This document shows, one piece after another, positions 57,277 to 64,000 of a stretch of DNA of 64,000 nt. Positions within the stretch are counted from its first letter, which is position 1, and the number at the start of each line of letters is the position of its first letter. Origin of the DNA: Clostridium sp. DL-VIII. Lineage in GTDB: Bacteria; Bacillota; Clostridia; Clostridiales; Clostridiaceae. The notes under the pieces were generated by a model, which was given only the letters and a program-made list of their open reading frames with translations, searched no databases and was not told the DNA's origin. The stretch is from NCBI RefSeq assembly GCF_000230835.1, contig NZ_CM001240.1, positions 4,490,779 through 4,554,778 of the forward strand. The letters run 5' to 3'. Made by a program: the position numbers and the translations under genes.

Positions 57277-58389
57277 TTACGCTATACTATCGTCACTTCC
57301 ATCTAGTTTCATCTTGCGTATTTCAGTACCAGTGTTCTGATCAATTTTAGTATAATAGATCCAATCACCCACTATATTCATTGCAGAAATACATATATCT
57401 TTGTCAGATGTTTTAGTCCTTTTGCTTCCATCTGATTTCATCTTATATATTTTACTATTATAAGTGGTTGACCCTGTTTGGTTATCTATCATGTAATAAA
57501 TCCAATCATCAGTTACATTTAATATGCTCCATGCACAAGCATCTTCTTTAGATATTTCTTTTTCACTGCTTCCATCTGTCTTCATTCTATATATTGTAGC
57601 TGCCTTTGTCTGCTTATCAGCTTTTTCATAATAAATATAATCCCCAACTACATTTAAATCTAATATATCTAATTTGTCTTCTTTCACTAATTCTGTTTTA
57701 TCGTTGCTGCCTATTTCCTGTTTATATATTGAGATTGCTTGTGTAGAGTTATCAACTTCCAAATAATACATATACTTATTCACTACATTAAAATCAAGTA
57801 TAAGTTTATCTACGCTTAATACATCTGTCTTTTCACTGCCATCTGTTTTCATTCTGCTTATTATATATTTACCACTATCAATATATGAATAATAAATCCA
57901 ACCATCTACTACACTTAAATGATTTAATGTTCCTGTAGTAGCTATTTCTGTTTTCTCACTACCATCTGTCTTCATCCTGCATATAATACTTTGCACAGGA
58001 TATCCTTTTGAATCTCTTTTAGATAAATCACCTTTGTCATAATAAATCCAACCATCCACTACATTTAAGAAAAGTATATTTGCCTGATTTTCATATAGCA
58101 ATTGGCTCTTTTCGCTTCCATTAGTTTTATATATTACACTATTATTATCTTTAAATTCCGAATAATAAATCCAACCATCTTTAGCTGCACTAAAACCATA
58201 TTCATTGATATTTCCAGTAGTGTTTCCTCTATTTCTGTCTATTCTATGACTATATTGATTAAACAAGAATCTACCTGCTGTCCCACAAATGATAATTAAA
58301 ATAATTATTCCAAAAAATACTTTTGGATTTATCTTTCTTCTAACAGTTTTCTCTTCTTTACTCTTTTCGCCAGCATTGCTACCATCCAT
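57277..58389 (-). CDS. Membrane-anchored DUF5050 beta-propeller protein
   Basis: A 370-aa protein with a charged N terminus, one membrane helix (VFFGIIILIIICGTAGRFLF) and an exterior region of repeated units. Each unit has the pattern DGWIYY or YIYY, about 20 residues, I-x-(R/K)-MKTDGSEKT, as in the DUF5050 family, predicted to fold as a propeller. At least six units are visible. Such proteins are common in clostridia and of unknown role, perhaps ligand binding at the cell surface. ATG with GGAAGGTTGGAAAG upstream. Confidence 0.8.
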   Translation of the reverse strand: MDGSNAGEKSKEEKTVRRKINPKVFFGIIILIIICGTAGRFLFNQYSHRIDRNRGNTTGNINEYGFSAAKDGWIYYSEFKDNNSVIYKTNGSEKSQLLYENQANILFLNVVDGWIYYDKGDLSKRDSKGYPVQSIICRMKTDGSEKTEIATTGTLNHLSVVDGWIYYSYIDSGKYIISRMKTDGSEKTDVLSVDKLILDFNVVNKYMYYLEVDNSTQAISIYKQEIGSNDKTELVKEDKLDILDLNVVGDYIYYEKADKQTKAATIYRMKTDGSSEKEISKEDACAWSILNVTDDWIYYMIDNQTGSTTYNSKIYKMKSDGSKRTKTSDKDICISAMNIVGDWIYYTKIDQNTGTEIRKMKLDGSDDSIA

Positions 58390-58422
58390 TTAACTTTCCA
58401 ACCTTCCATTTTTTATCTAGTT

Positions 58423-58482
58423 AGGCACAATCAAAAATAATAAGTCCGTCTGTCAGCATATCTTAGCATTTATATTGTGCCT
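58423..58482. repeat. 60-base element with AGGCACAAT / ATTGTGCCT ends
   Basis: AGGCACAAT (58423-58431) and ATTGTGCCT (58474-58482) are perfect inverted ends around a 42-base core. Single copies of the GGCACAAT end with the same A-rich continuation occur near 2363, 10309 and 50272. It may be a minimal MITE-like element. The rest of 58390-58775 is AT-rich without a gene. Confidence 0.45.
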
Positions 58483-58775
58483 GAATATCTCCTAAAAAAT
58501 ACAATATGACTACATTCTAGCATAAAAAATATAAGTTTACATTATATAAAATAATTATATTTTTCTCAATTTCAAATTATAAAACACTTATACTAAAAAA
58601 ATTTGTTAATATAAACATAACATATTTAATTATTTCATCTTGAAAGATAACATAATCTCTAGTACTATGAAATTATTACATGAGTAACATATACTAGCAT
58701 TCTAATTGACTATAAGTACACTTTTCAACCAAATATGTACTACAATAATATTTATTGAGAGGAGAAATAATATAT

Positions 58776-59165
58776 ATGGAATTAAATTTAAAAGAAGGAA
58801 CTTCAATTATTAAGAATTTAAAGGTTACTGAGAACGAAACAGCTATTAAAATGGGATCAGGAGATTTAGAAGTTTATGCAACACCAGCTATGATTGCACT
58901 TATGGAAAATGCAGCTAAAGATATAGCATCTCCTGAGCTTCCAGCTGGTTTCACTACAGTCGGAATTGAAATGAATGTTAAACATATTAAGTCATCCCCT
59001 GTTGGAGCAAATATAGAATGTAAAGCTATACTTACCAAAGTAGAAAATAAAAAATTATTTTTTGATGTTGAAGCAAGTGATGACCATGGCACTATAGGGA
59101 AAGGTTTCCACATAAGATATATAGTAAATTCTAAGGACTTTATGGCAAGAACAAAAGATAATTAA
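58776..59165 (+). CDS. Thioesterase-family (hotdog) protein, FlK-like
   Basis: A 129-aa hotdog-fold protein starting at ATG 58776 behind GAGAGGAGAAAT. Family marks: EVYATPAMIALMENAAK, GFTTVGIEMNVKHIKSSPVG, and DDHGTIGKGFHIRYIVNS. FlK-type members hydrolyse acyl-CoA thioesters such as fluoroacetyl-CoA; most clostridial relatives are of unknown specificity. It has its own promoter region and terminator. Confidence 0.85.
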   Translation: MELNLKEGTSIIKNLKVTENETAIKMGSGDLEVYATPAMIALMENAAKDIASPELPAGFTTVGIEMNVKHIKSSPVGANIECKAILTKVENKKLFFDVEASDDHGTIGKGFHIRYIVNSKDFMARTKDN

Positions 59166-59202
59166 TTCCTTTCTATAAGTGAATTAGCCCTTAAATAATA
59201 AG

Positions 59203-59240
59203 ACAGACTTTTAGCATAAAATATCACACTAAAAGTCTGT
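59203..59240. terminator. Bidirectional terminator
   Basis: ACAGACTTTTAG and CTAAAAGTCTGT pair perfectly over 12 bases between the convergent thioesterase and MFS genes. Confidence 0.8.
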
Positions 59241-59252
59241 TTATTTCTAAAT

Positions 59253-60695
59253 TCAATATTTACTATTATTAGAACTTGCTATTTTTTTCTTTTTTAATCT
59301 TAGAATTGTTATTGCAACTCCAGCAAAACAAATAAGTGCCGCACTAATATATACATATTTCATTCCAAATATAAAGACATCATTTCTGCCTTCTACATAT
59401 CCAAGCACTTTTTTTCCCATTTTAATGCTCATAAAAGAATATAAAAGTACAGTAGCCATAGCAACCCCGGAAGATTGTCCTAAATTTCTTACAAACGCAT
59501 TTATACTTCCTGCAATACCTAATTTATCACCTGGAGCTGAAGACATAACAAGTGAATTATTAGGTGATAAAAACAATCCATTTCCAATAGCTATTAAGGC
59601 TATATATATGGTTAATCCTCGAATAGATGAATTTTCATTTAAAGTCGCCATTAAACTCATTCCTATCCCCATAACCATCAAACCAATAAACGTCAAATAT
59701 TCCGAACCAATTTTATCAGATAAATGTCCACTAAAAGGTGCTATTACTGTAATTATTACTGGAGAAATCATCATTATTATCCCTGCGTAATCAGGCGTCA
59801 TCTTTAATACATTCTCAAGATAAAAAGGTTGAATAATATTATTGCTATTAAATGACATATAGCATATAAATGTGCACAATATACCTACAGAAAAAAGTGA
59901 ATTTTTAAATAATGAAAAATCTATAAGGGGATATTTTTGTCTCTTTTCTATTATTATAAATATAACAAACAATAAAGCTGCAGCAAGAAACCCTAGCATT
60001 ATTTTGACATTAGCATATCCGATTGTTTCTCCCGCTATAAGAGAATAAAATAGAAATATAACGCTTATCCCAAAAATTATAGCTCCAATAAAATCAATAT
60101 GTTCCTTTTTTTCACTCAGCTTACCTGGCAGCATCTTAAAGCCAACTATAGTAGCAATTACTCCAATAGGAATATTAATAAAAAATATATAATTCCAATT
60201 TAAATATGAAACTATAAAGCCTCCTAACGGAGGACCAATCATTGTTCCGAGGGCTAAAAAAGTCGCTGATATTCCAAGTGCTTTCCCTCTTTCATTTGCA
60301 GGAAACACTTGAGTGATAATTCCCTGATTGTTTGCCATAGCAGCAGAGGCACCTATAGCCTGAATTATTCTAAAAAATACTAGAGACCAAAAATCACTTG
60401 ATAAACCGCAAAACAAAGATCCAATAGTAAACACTAATAATCCTAAATTAAATATTATAGATTTCCCTTTAATATCACCTAATCTTCCAAAAAATAAAAT
60501 TGTGCTGACTATTGTAATTAGATAGCAGATTATTATTAATTGGATAGAAGACATGGTTACAGAAAATATATTTACCATTACTGGCAGAACAACATTTACT
60601 ATGGTGCTGTCTAAGGTAGCCATAAACGGTAGCAGCACTACTACTGCTAATATAATCCATCTATTTTTGTATTCATTTTTATTCTCTATATCCAC
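59253..60695 (-). CDS. MFS multidrug exporter, DHA2 (14-TM) family
   Basis: A 480-aa proton-coupled drug exporter of the EmrB/QacA type. Motifs: LDSTIVNVVLPVM (motif D1) in helix 1, GRLGDIKGKS (motif A), and the long 14-helix layout with GPPLGGFIVSYLNWNYIFFINIPIG (motif C region). Start probably GTG at 60695; the AAAGGATATGA site is rather distant. Substrate unknown. The MarR gene 560 bases away on the same strand may regulate it. Confidence 0.9.
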   Translation of the reverse strand: MDIENKNEYKNRWIILAVVVLLPFMATLDSTIVNVVLPVMVNIFSVTMSSIQLIIICYLITIVSTILFFGRLGDIKGKSIIFNLGLLVFTIGSLFCGLSSDFWSLVFFRIIQAIGASAAMANNQGIITQVFPANERGKALGISATFLALGTMIGPPLGGFIVSYLNWNYIFFINIPIGVIATIVGFKMLPGKLSEKKEHIDFIGAIIFGISVIFLFYSLIAGETIGYANVKIMLGFLAAALLFVIFIIIEKRQKYPLIDFSLFKNSLFSVGILCTFICYMSFNSNNIIQPFYLENVLKMTPDYAGIIMMISPVIITVIAPFSGHLSDKIGSEYLTFIGLMVMGIGMSLMATLNENSSIRGLTIYIALIAIGNGLFLSPNNSLVMSSAPGDKLGIAGSINAFVRNLGQSSGVAMATVLLYSFMSIKMGKKVLGYVEGRNDVFIFGMKYVYISAALICFAGVAITILRLKKKKIASSNNSKY

Positions 60696-60799
60696 AATTA
60701 AAAATCATATCCTTTCATTTATTATTAATTATATTGTATTTCAGGGAACAACTTATAACAGAGATATAAAATAATTATCTTATATATAATATACAGAAT

Positions 60800-60985
60800 C
60801 TATTCAATTGGACTTCTATATTCACAAGGTACATTCGTCTGACATAAACTGCACTGTGAAACACCAAATTTATCTGGAGCCTCAACATAAGCACGATGAT
60901 AACATTTTAGCTTATCATGTCCGTTCTCAGAAAGAGCATGGACAAGACATCTTTTAATACAGGCTCCACAGATTCCTTTTAATTA
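60800..60985 (-). pseudogene. Fragment of a 4Fe-4S (epoxyqueuosine reductase-like) protein
   Basis: Without a start codon, the minus strand reads GICGACIKRCLVHALSENGH, then KCYHRAYVEAP and CSLCQTNVPCEYRSPIE. The two Cys clusters match the C-terminal double [4Fe-4S] region of QueG-like proteins, with CP replaced by CL. The N-terminal two-thirds are missing. Confidence 0.6.
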
Positions 60986-61101
60986 ATCACTATCTTGTAA
61001 CTTAGGAAAACTTATACTGTTAATAATCTATCCTTGCTGGCATTTATAATACTAATGAATTTATTTAACATTTCCTTCTATAGATTATTGCTTTTTGCAA
61101 G

Positions 61102-61119
61102 AACATGTATATACATGTT
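61102..61119. promoter_or_regulatory. Perfect 18-base palindrome, MarR-type operator candidate
   Basis: AACATGTATATACATGTT reads the same on both strands. It lies between the MarR gene and the 4Fe-4S fragment. Related ATGTATATGCATATAC sequences stand before the Old Yellow Enzyme gene. The rest of 60986-61257 is AT-rich. Confidence 0.5.
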
Positions 61120-61257
61120 TTTAAGTAAAATAGCGTTCTTTCTATATTTGATAACAAACACTAAGTATTCTTTAATAGCAGATTACGCTAACTATAATAT
61201 AGACTTATAAATTTTATCAAACTTCACTATATCTATGTGTAATAACATTGTTAAATT

Positions 61258-61713
61258 TTATTTGTTAGAATACTTACTAATAAAGTTTTGTATTTGCCCT
61301 AAGGTTTTTAAAAATTCTTCAAATTTTTCAGCACCAATCTCCTGCTCCATCAATGTGTGAACATTATTCCATACTGGAATGGCTTCATTTAACTTTTCTT
61401 CTCCACCTTCACTTATTGATATACATTTCCTTCTTGAATCATTATCATCTGTTCTTACATTAACATATCCTTTTTTTCTTAAAATTTCAATGTTGCGAGT
61501 TACAGTAGTTTGATCCATTAACATTATATCTGCTAGTTCACTTACTGCTGTATTTTCATGTGCAGCTACCTCTGCTAATAATGAAAATTGTGGAGCTGTG
61601 AGTCCTACCATCTGAAAGATTTGATCAAAATACTGAGTAGTAACTCTCGTTGTCATGCGCAGATTTCTACAAGCACATTTTTTTAATGGTTTTAAATGTT
61701 CTAAATTAGTCAT
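61258..61713 (-). CDS. MarR-family transcriptional regulator
   Basis: A 151-aa winged-helix regulator starting at ATG 61713 behind GGAGGTATATT. Conserved parts: CRNLRMTTRVTTQYFDQIF with Cys residues near the N terminus (possible thiol sensor), LTAPQFSLLAEVAAHENTAV, MDQTTVTRNIEILRKKGYV (recognition helix) and the wing DDNDSRRKCISISEGG. It lies 243 bases downstream of the Old Yellow Enzyme gene; palindromes near both suggest it controls them. Confidence 0.88.
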   Translation of the reverse strand: MTNLEHLKPLKKCACRNLRMTTRVTTQYFDQIFQMVGLTAPQFSLLAEVAAHENTAVSELADIMLMDQTTVTRNIEILRKKGYVNVRTDDNDSRRKCISISEGGEEKLNEAIPVWNNVHTLMEQEIGAEKFEEFLKTLGQIQNFISKYSNK

Positions 61714-61956
61714 AAATAATATACCTCCGTCAAATCTATGAATATACATATAGTAATCTATAGCAATTCCTATTGTCAAGTCGTTCATAAATCACTTACT
61801 ACACATTGTAAGCTATAATATATTGTTAATAATTTTTTCGATTTATATGCTTAATAATAACTTTATATCATAAATTTCAAAAACTTATAGAAATTTTGCC
61901 GCAATTGCAAATCATACTTTATAAATACTGAATTTTAAATATAGTTTAGTTTATTA

Positions 61957-63042
61957 CTATTTTTTATTAAAAATGCACACTGTCCTGCCGAATCCAGAGC
62001 ATTTACCGCAAGATATGCATTTTGCTGGTTCTATATCACCTGTCTGCCACCTGTTGATTAAATCACTTTCACGTATCAGTGGTCTACTCAATGCGAAATA
62101 ATCAATTGAAGTTTCACTTAGAATTTCTGTTAATTCAGTAAAATCTCTAATTCCCCCTACAGAAATAACTGGAATTTTTACTTCGTGCTTTATCTTTTCT
62201 GCATATGGCATAAAATATGGAGATTGTCCTTTTGCTATTTTTCTTGAATAGCTTTCATTTGGACGTGAAGATAAACTGCCTCCACTAATTTCAATAGCAT
62301 CTATTCCCGCCTCTTCAAGCTTTTTGCATACATATTTACACTCTTCAAAAGTAATACCTTGCTCCATGAAATCTTCACTATTAGTTTTAACTAAAATTGG
62401 GTACTCAGAACCGACTTGATCACGCATTTTTTTGTATGTCTCTAGAAGCATTCTTGCTCTATTCTCAATACTGCCTCCATATTCATCATTCCTACGATTG
62501 TAATAAGGAGTTAAAAACTTACTTAACAAATATCCATGAGCTGAATGTAGCTGAATTCCATCAAAGCCAGCTTTTTTAGCTCTTATGGCTGCATTTGCAA
62601 AAGCCTCTTGAACTAAAAATATCTCATCTAATGTCATTTCATTTGGAGTATTCTTATATCCTAAATCCTCCACATTACTAGGACCCCATACAACTTTTTT
62701 TCCATCCTCATTTTTAACTGTTTGTGTACCTGCTGCACCTGCTTGAAGTATTATCTTAGCATCATATTTATGTGCTATTTCAGTTATTCTTTTATATTCT
62801 TCAATAAACGAATCTTCATAGATTCCTGTTTGACCTGGAATAAATTCTTCTAAATCAGTTACAGCCGTAATACCTGTAATTATAGTCCCTACTCCTCCAC
62901 TAGCTAATGCTTCATAAACCTTAAATAACTCCTCTGTTATATGACCATTTTCATCTGCCATACCTTCATATGTTGCAGATCTAAAAAATCTATTTTTTAA
63001 CTTGAGTGCTCCTAACTGTGTTTGATCAAATAATGATTTCAT
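61957..63042 (-). CDS. NADH:flavin oxidoreductase (Old Yellow Enzyme family)
   Basis: A 361-aa FMN-dependent TIM-barrel ene-reductase. Markers: KLKNRFFRSATYEGMADENG, the substrate-binding HSAHGYLLSKFLTPYYN with NRR, VKTNSEDFMEQG and ISVGGIR, then the C-terminal CISCGKCSGFGRTVC Cys cluster region. Members reduce unsaturated carbonyls or nitro compounds. ATG with GGGTGGTATATAA upstream. It probably shares regulation with the downstream MarR gene. Confidence 0.92.
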   Translation of the reverse strand: MKSLFDQTQLGALKLKNRFFRSATYEGMADENGHITEELFKVYEALASGGVGTIITGITAVTDLEEFIPGQTGIYEDSFIEEYKRITEIAHKYDAKIILQAGAAGTQTVKNEDGKKVVWGPSNVEDLGYKNTPNEMTLDEIFLVQEAFANAAIRAKKAGFDGIQLHSAHGYLLSKFLTPYYNRRNDEYGGSIENRARMLLETYKKMRDQVGSEYPILVKTNSEDFMEQGITFEECKYVCKKLEEAGIDAIEISGGSLSSRPNESYSRKIAKGQSPYFMPYAEKIKHEVKIPVISVGGIRDFTELTEILSETSIDYFALSRPLIRESDLINRWQTGDIEPAKCISCGKCSGFGRTVCIFNKK

Positions 63043-63062
63043 TTATATACCACCCTTCATTT

Positions 63063-63150
63063 TATATGCATATACATGTACAATGGTGAAAACTTTTTAA
63101 TTTCTAATCATATAAATTCACTAACAGATAATATATGTATATGCATATAC
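63063..63150. promoter_or_regulatory. Two palindromes upstream of the Old Yellow Enzyme gene
   Basis: TATATGCATATA (63063-63074, followed by CATGTAC) and GTATATGCATATAC (63137-63150) are perfect palindromes within 110 bases of the start codon, related in sequence to the 18-base palindrome at 61102. Candidate MarR operators. Confidence 0.5.
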
Positions 63151-63337
63151 TATCATTTTTAAAGTTTATCTGTCAATATTAGAAATTATGATTTAGCTAT
63201 ATCCTCATACTTTTCTAAGTTTCACTTTACTTAAACCTTAAGCTAAAGTGAACTTAAATTAACCCCAATACATCCCTAACAAAAAAACTTATATACATTC
63301 ATTTATTATAATAAGATTAATCTATTTCAATGAATAT

Positions 63338-63363
63338 CAAAACCTCCGATAAGCTGGAGGTTT
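63338..63363 (-). terminator. Terminator hairpin
   Basis: AAACCTCC (63340-63347) pairs with GGAGGTTT (63356-63363) with an eight-base loop, placed after the flavin reductase remnant. The gap 63151-63337 shows nothing else. Confidence 0.6.
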
Positions 63364-63381
63364 AATATATTAATCTATTCT

Positions 63382-63546
63382 TTACCTATTTCCATTACAA
63401 ACTTTAAAGATCGATCCTACTCTATTATTTAAATCAAAATATCCTGTATCCATTAATATTGTTGGTTTAACCTTTAATGCATTTGGTCTTCCATTTTCTA
63501 AACACTCTTCATTTGCATATACAGCAACAATTTCACCGATAAACAT
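63382..63546 (-). pseudogene. C-terminal remnant of a flavin reductase-like protein
   Basis: A 54-codon frame MFIGEIVAVYANEECLENGR ending RVGSIFKVCNGNR matches the last third of flavin reductase family proteins (HIMFIGEIVAV...). The FMN-binding N-terminal part is missing, and the frame abuts the acetyltransferase stop codon. Remnant. Confidence 0.55.
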
Positions 63547-63548
63547 TG

Positions 63549-64000
63549 TTATACTTGTTTTATAATTTTTGCAGGATTTCCACCTACCACAGCATTATCT
63601 GGTATATCTTTTGTAACAACAGAACCCGCTCCAACTACCACATTATCTCCAATTGTAACTCCTGGAAGTACAACGCAATTCCCACCAAACCACACATTAT
63701 TACCAATCTTAACTGGCTTTCCAAAGCAGGCTGGTGTATTTCTCTCCTCCGGTTTTAATGAATGGCATGCTGTATAAATGCAGGTTCTTGGTCCCATAAA
63801 GCAATTTTCACCTATTCTGATTTCACAGGTATCAAGCATCAAACAATCGAAATTCCCCACGAAGAATCCCTCTATATGAATATTATATCCAAAATCACAT
63901 TTAAAAGTTGGTTCAATGAATACATTATCATTGCAAGTCCCAAGTAATTCCTTCAATATTTTTATTCTTTTTTCACCTTCATCTGCTTCCGTTAGGTTAT
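63549..64000 (-). CDS. Maltose/galactoside O-acetyltransferase-like protein (5' end outside window)
   Basis: Partial gene: the frame stays open to the window edge, with [20 protein letters not shown] before the first in-window start-like codon. The left-handed beta-helix of hexapeptide repeats is clear ([20 protein letters not shown], with the catalytic His; [40 protein letters not shown]). It uses acetyl-CoA to acetylate a sugar or similar acceptor. Confidence 0.9.
   Translation of the reverse strand, partial: NLTEADEGEKRIKILKELLGTCNDNVFIEPTFKCDFGYNIHIEGFFVGNFDCLMLDTCEIRIGENCFMGPRTCIYTACHSLKPEERNTPACFGKPVKIGNNVWFGGNCVVLPGVTIGDNVVVGAGSVVTKDIPDNAVVGGNPAKIIKQV

Overview
The window is AT-rich low-GC Firmicute DNA. 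Strong AGGAGG-type ribosome sites, frequent TTG/GTG starts, oxygen-sensitive enzymes and a plant-polysaccharide secretome point to a saccharolytic, diazotrophic Clostridium (C. beijerinckii / C. acetobutylicum-like). The species is an inference; no rRNA or tRNA gene was seen.

Layout. 0-2.1 kb: an HPr-PAS-PAS-sigma54 activator. 2.5-6.9 kb: secreted xylan-degrading enzymes (GH30, GH43-CBM6, GH10). 7-8.8 kb: an orphan solute-binding protein and a Nim-like flavoprotein. 8.8-14.6 kb: the Fe-only nitrogenase genes anfHDGK on the minus strand, followed by a HEPN-like gene and the PII genes nifI1/nifI2. 15.8-19.9 kb, divergent: anfO, two NirJ/Ahb-type radical SAM genes and both siroheme decarboxylase subunits. 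20.1-23.4 kb: a class I glutamine amidotransferase, a DUF554 protein and a MerR regulator. 23.6-32.5 kb: a galactitol-family PTS operon with glycerol-1-phosphate dehydrogenase, a HAD phosphatase and a GpsA-like dehydrogenase, driven by a LevR-type regulator from a visible -24/-12 promoter. 33.2-34.6 kb: an intact ISL3-type element with an 8-bp target duplication, then gene remnants. 35.5-37.8 kb: a flavin reductase-like protein and a frameshifted siroheme nitrite/sulfite reductase behind an FNR-like box. 37.8-45 kb: an orphan sugar-binding protein, three PL9-type pectate lyases and small genes. 45-50.9 kb: small accessory genes, several broken. 50.9-55.3 kb: a hybrid histidine kinase and a frameshifted REC-GGDEF-HD-GYP protein. 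55.6-57.2 kb: an IS91-like element. 57-64 kb: a DUF5050 protein, a thioesterase, an MFS exporter, MarR, an Old Yellow Enzyme and an acetyltransferase cut by the window edge.

The most interesting observation is in the leaders. anfH is preceded by about 0.9 kb of untranslated sequence that begins at a near-consensus sigma-A promoter. It holds three copies (one diverged) of a hairpin with the invariant loop CCACGAA (minus strand), each followed by a TAGTGG segment that can pair with the loop to form a pseudoknot. A fourth copy, with the same promoter type and the same GGGG/CCCC inverted repeat, precedes the amidotransferase gene 6 kb away. Stem sequences differ while pairing is mostly kept, which suggests a structured regulatory RNA shared by the Fe-nitrogenase operon and a glutamine amidotransferase. 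I do not recognise it as a known riboswitch.

A second theme is tetrapyrrole chemistry: siroheme-to-heme genes stand directly behind anfO, and a siroheme reductase lies 16 kb away. Four genes carry apparent single-base deletions, three of them in poly-A tracts, so some 'pseudogenes' may be assembly errors.
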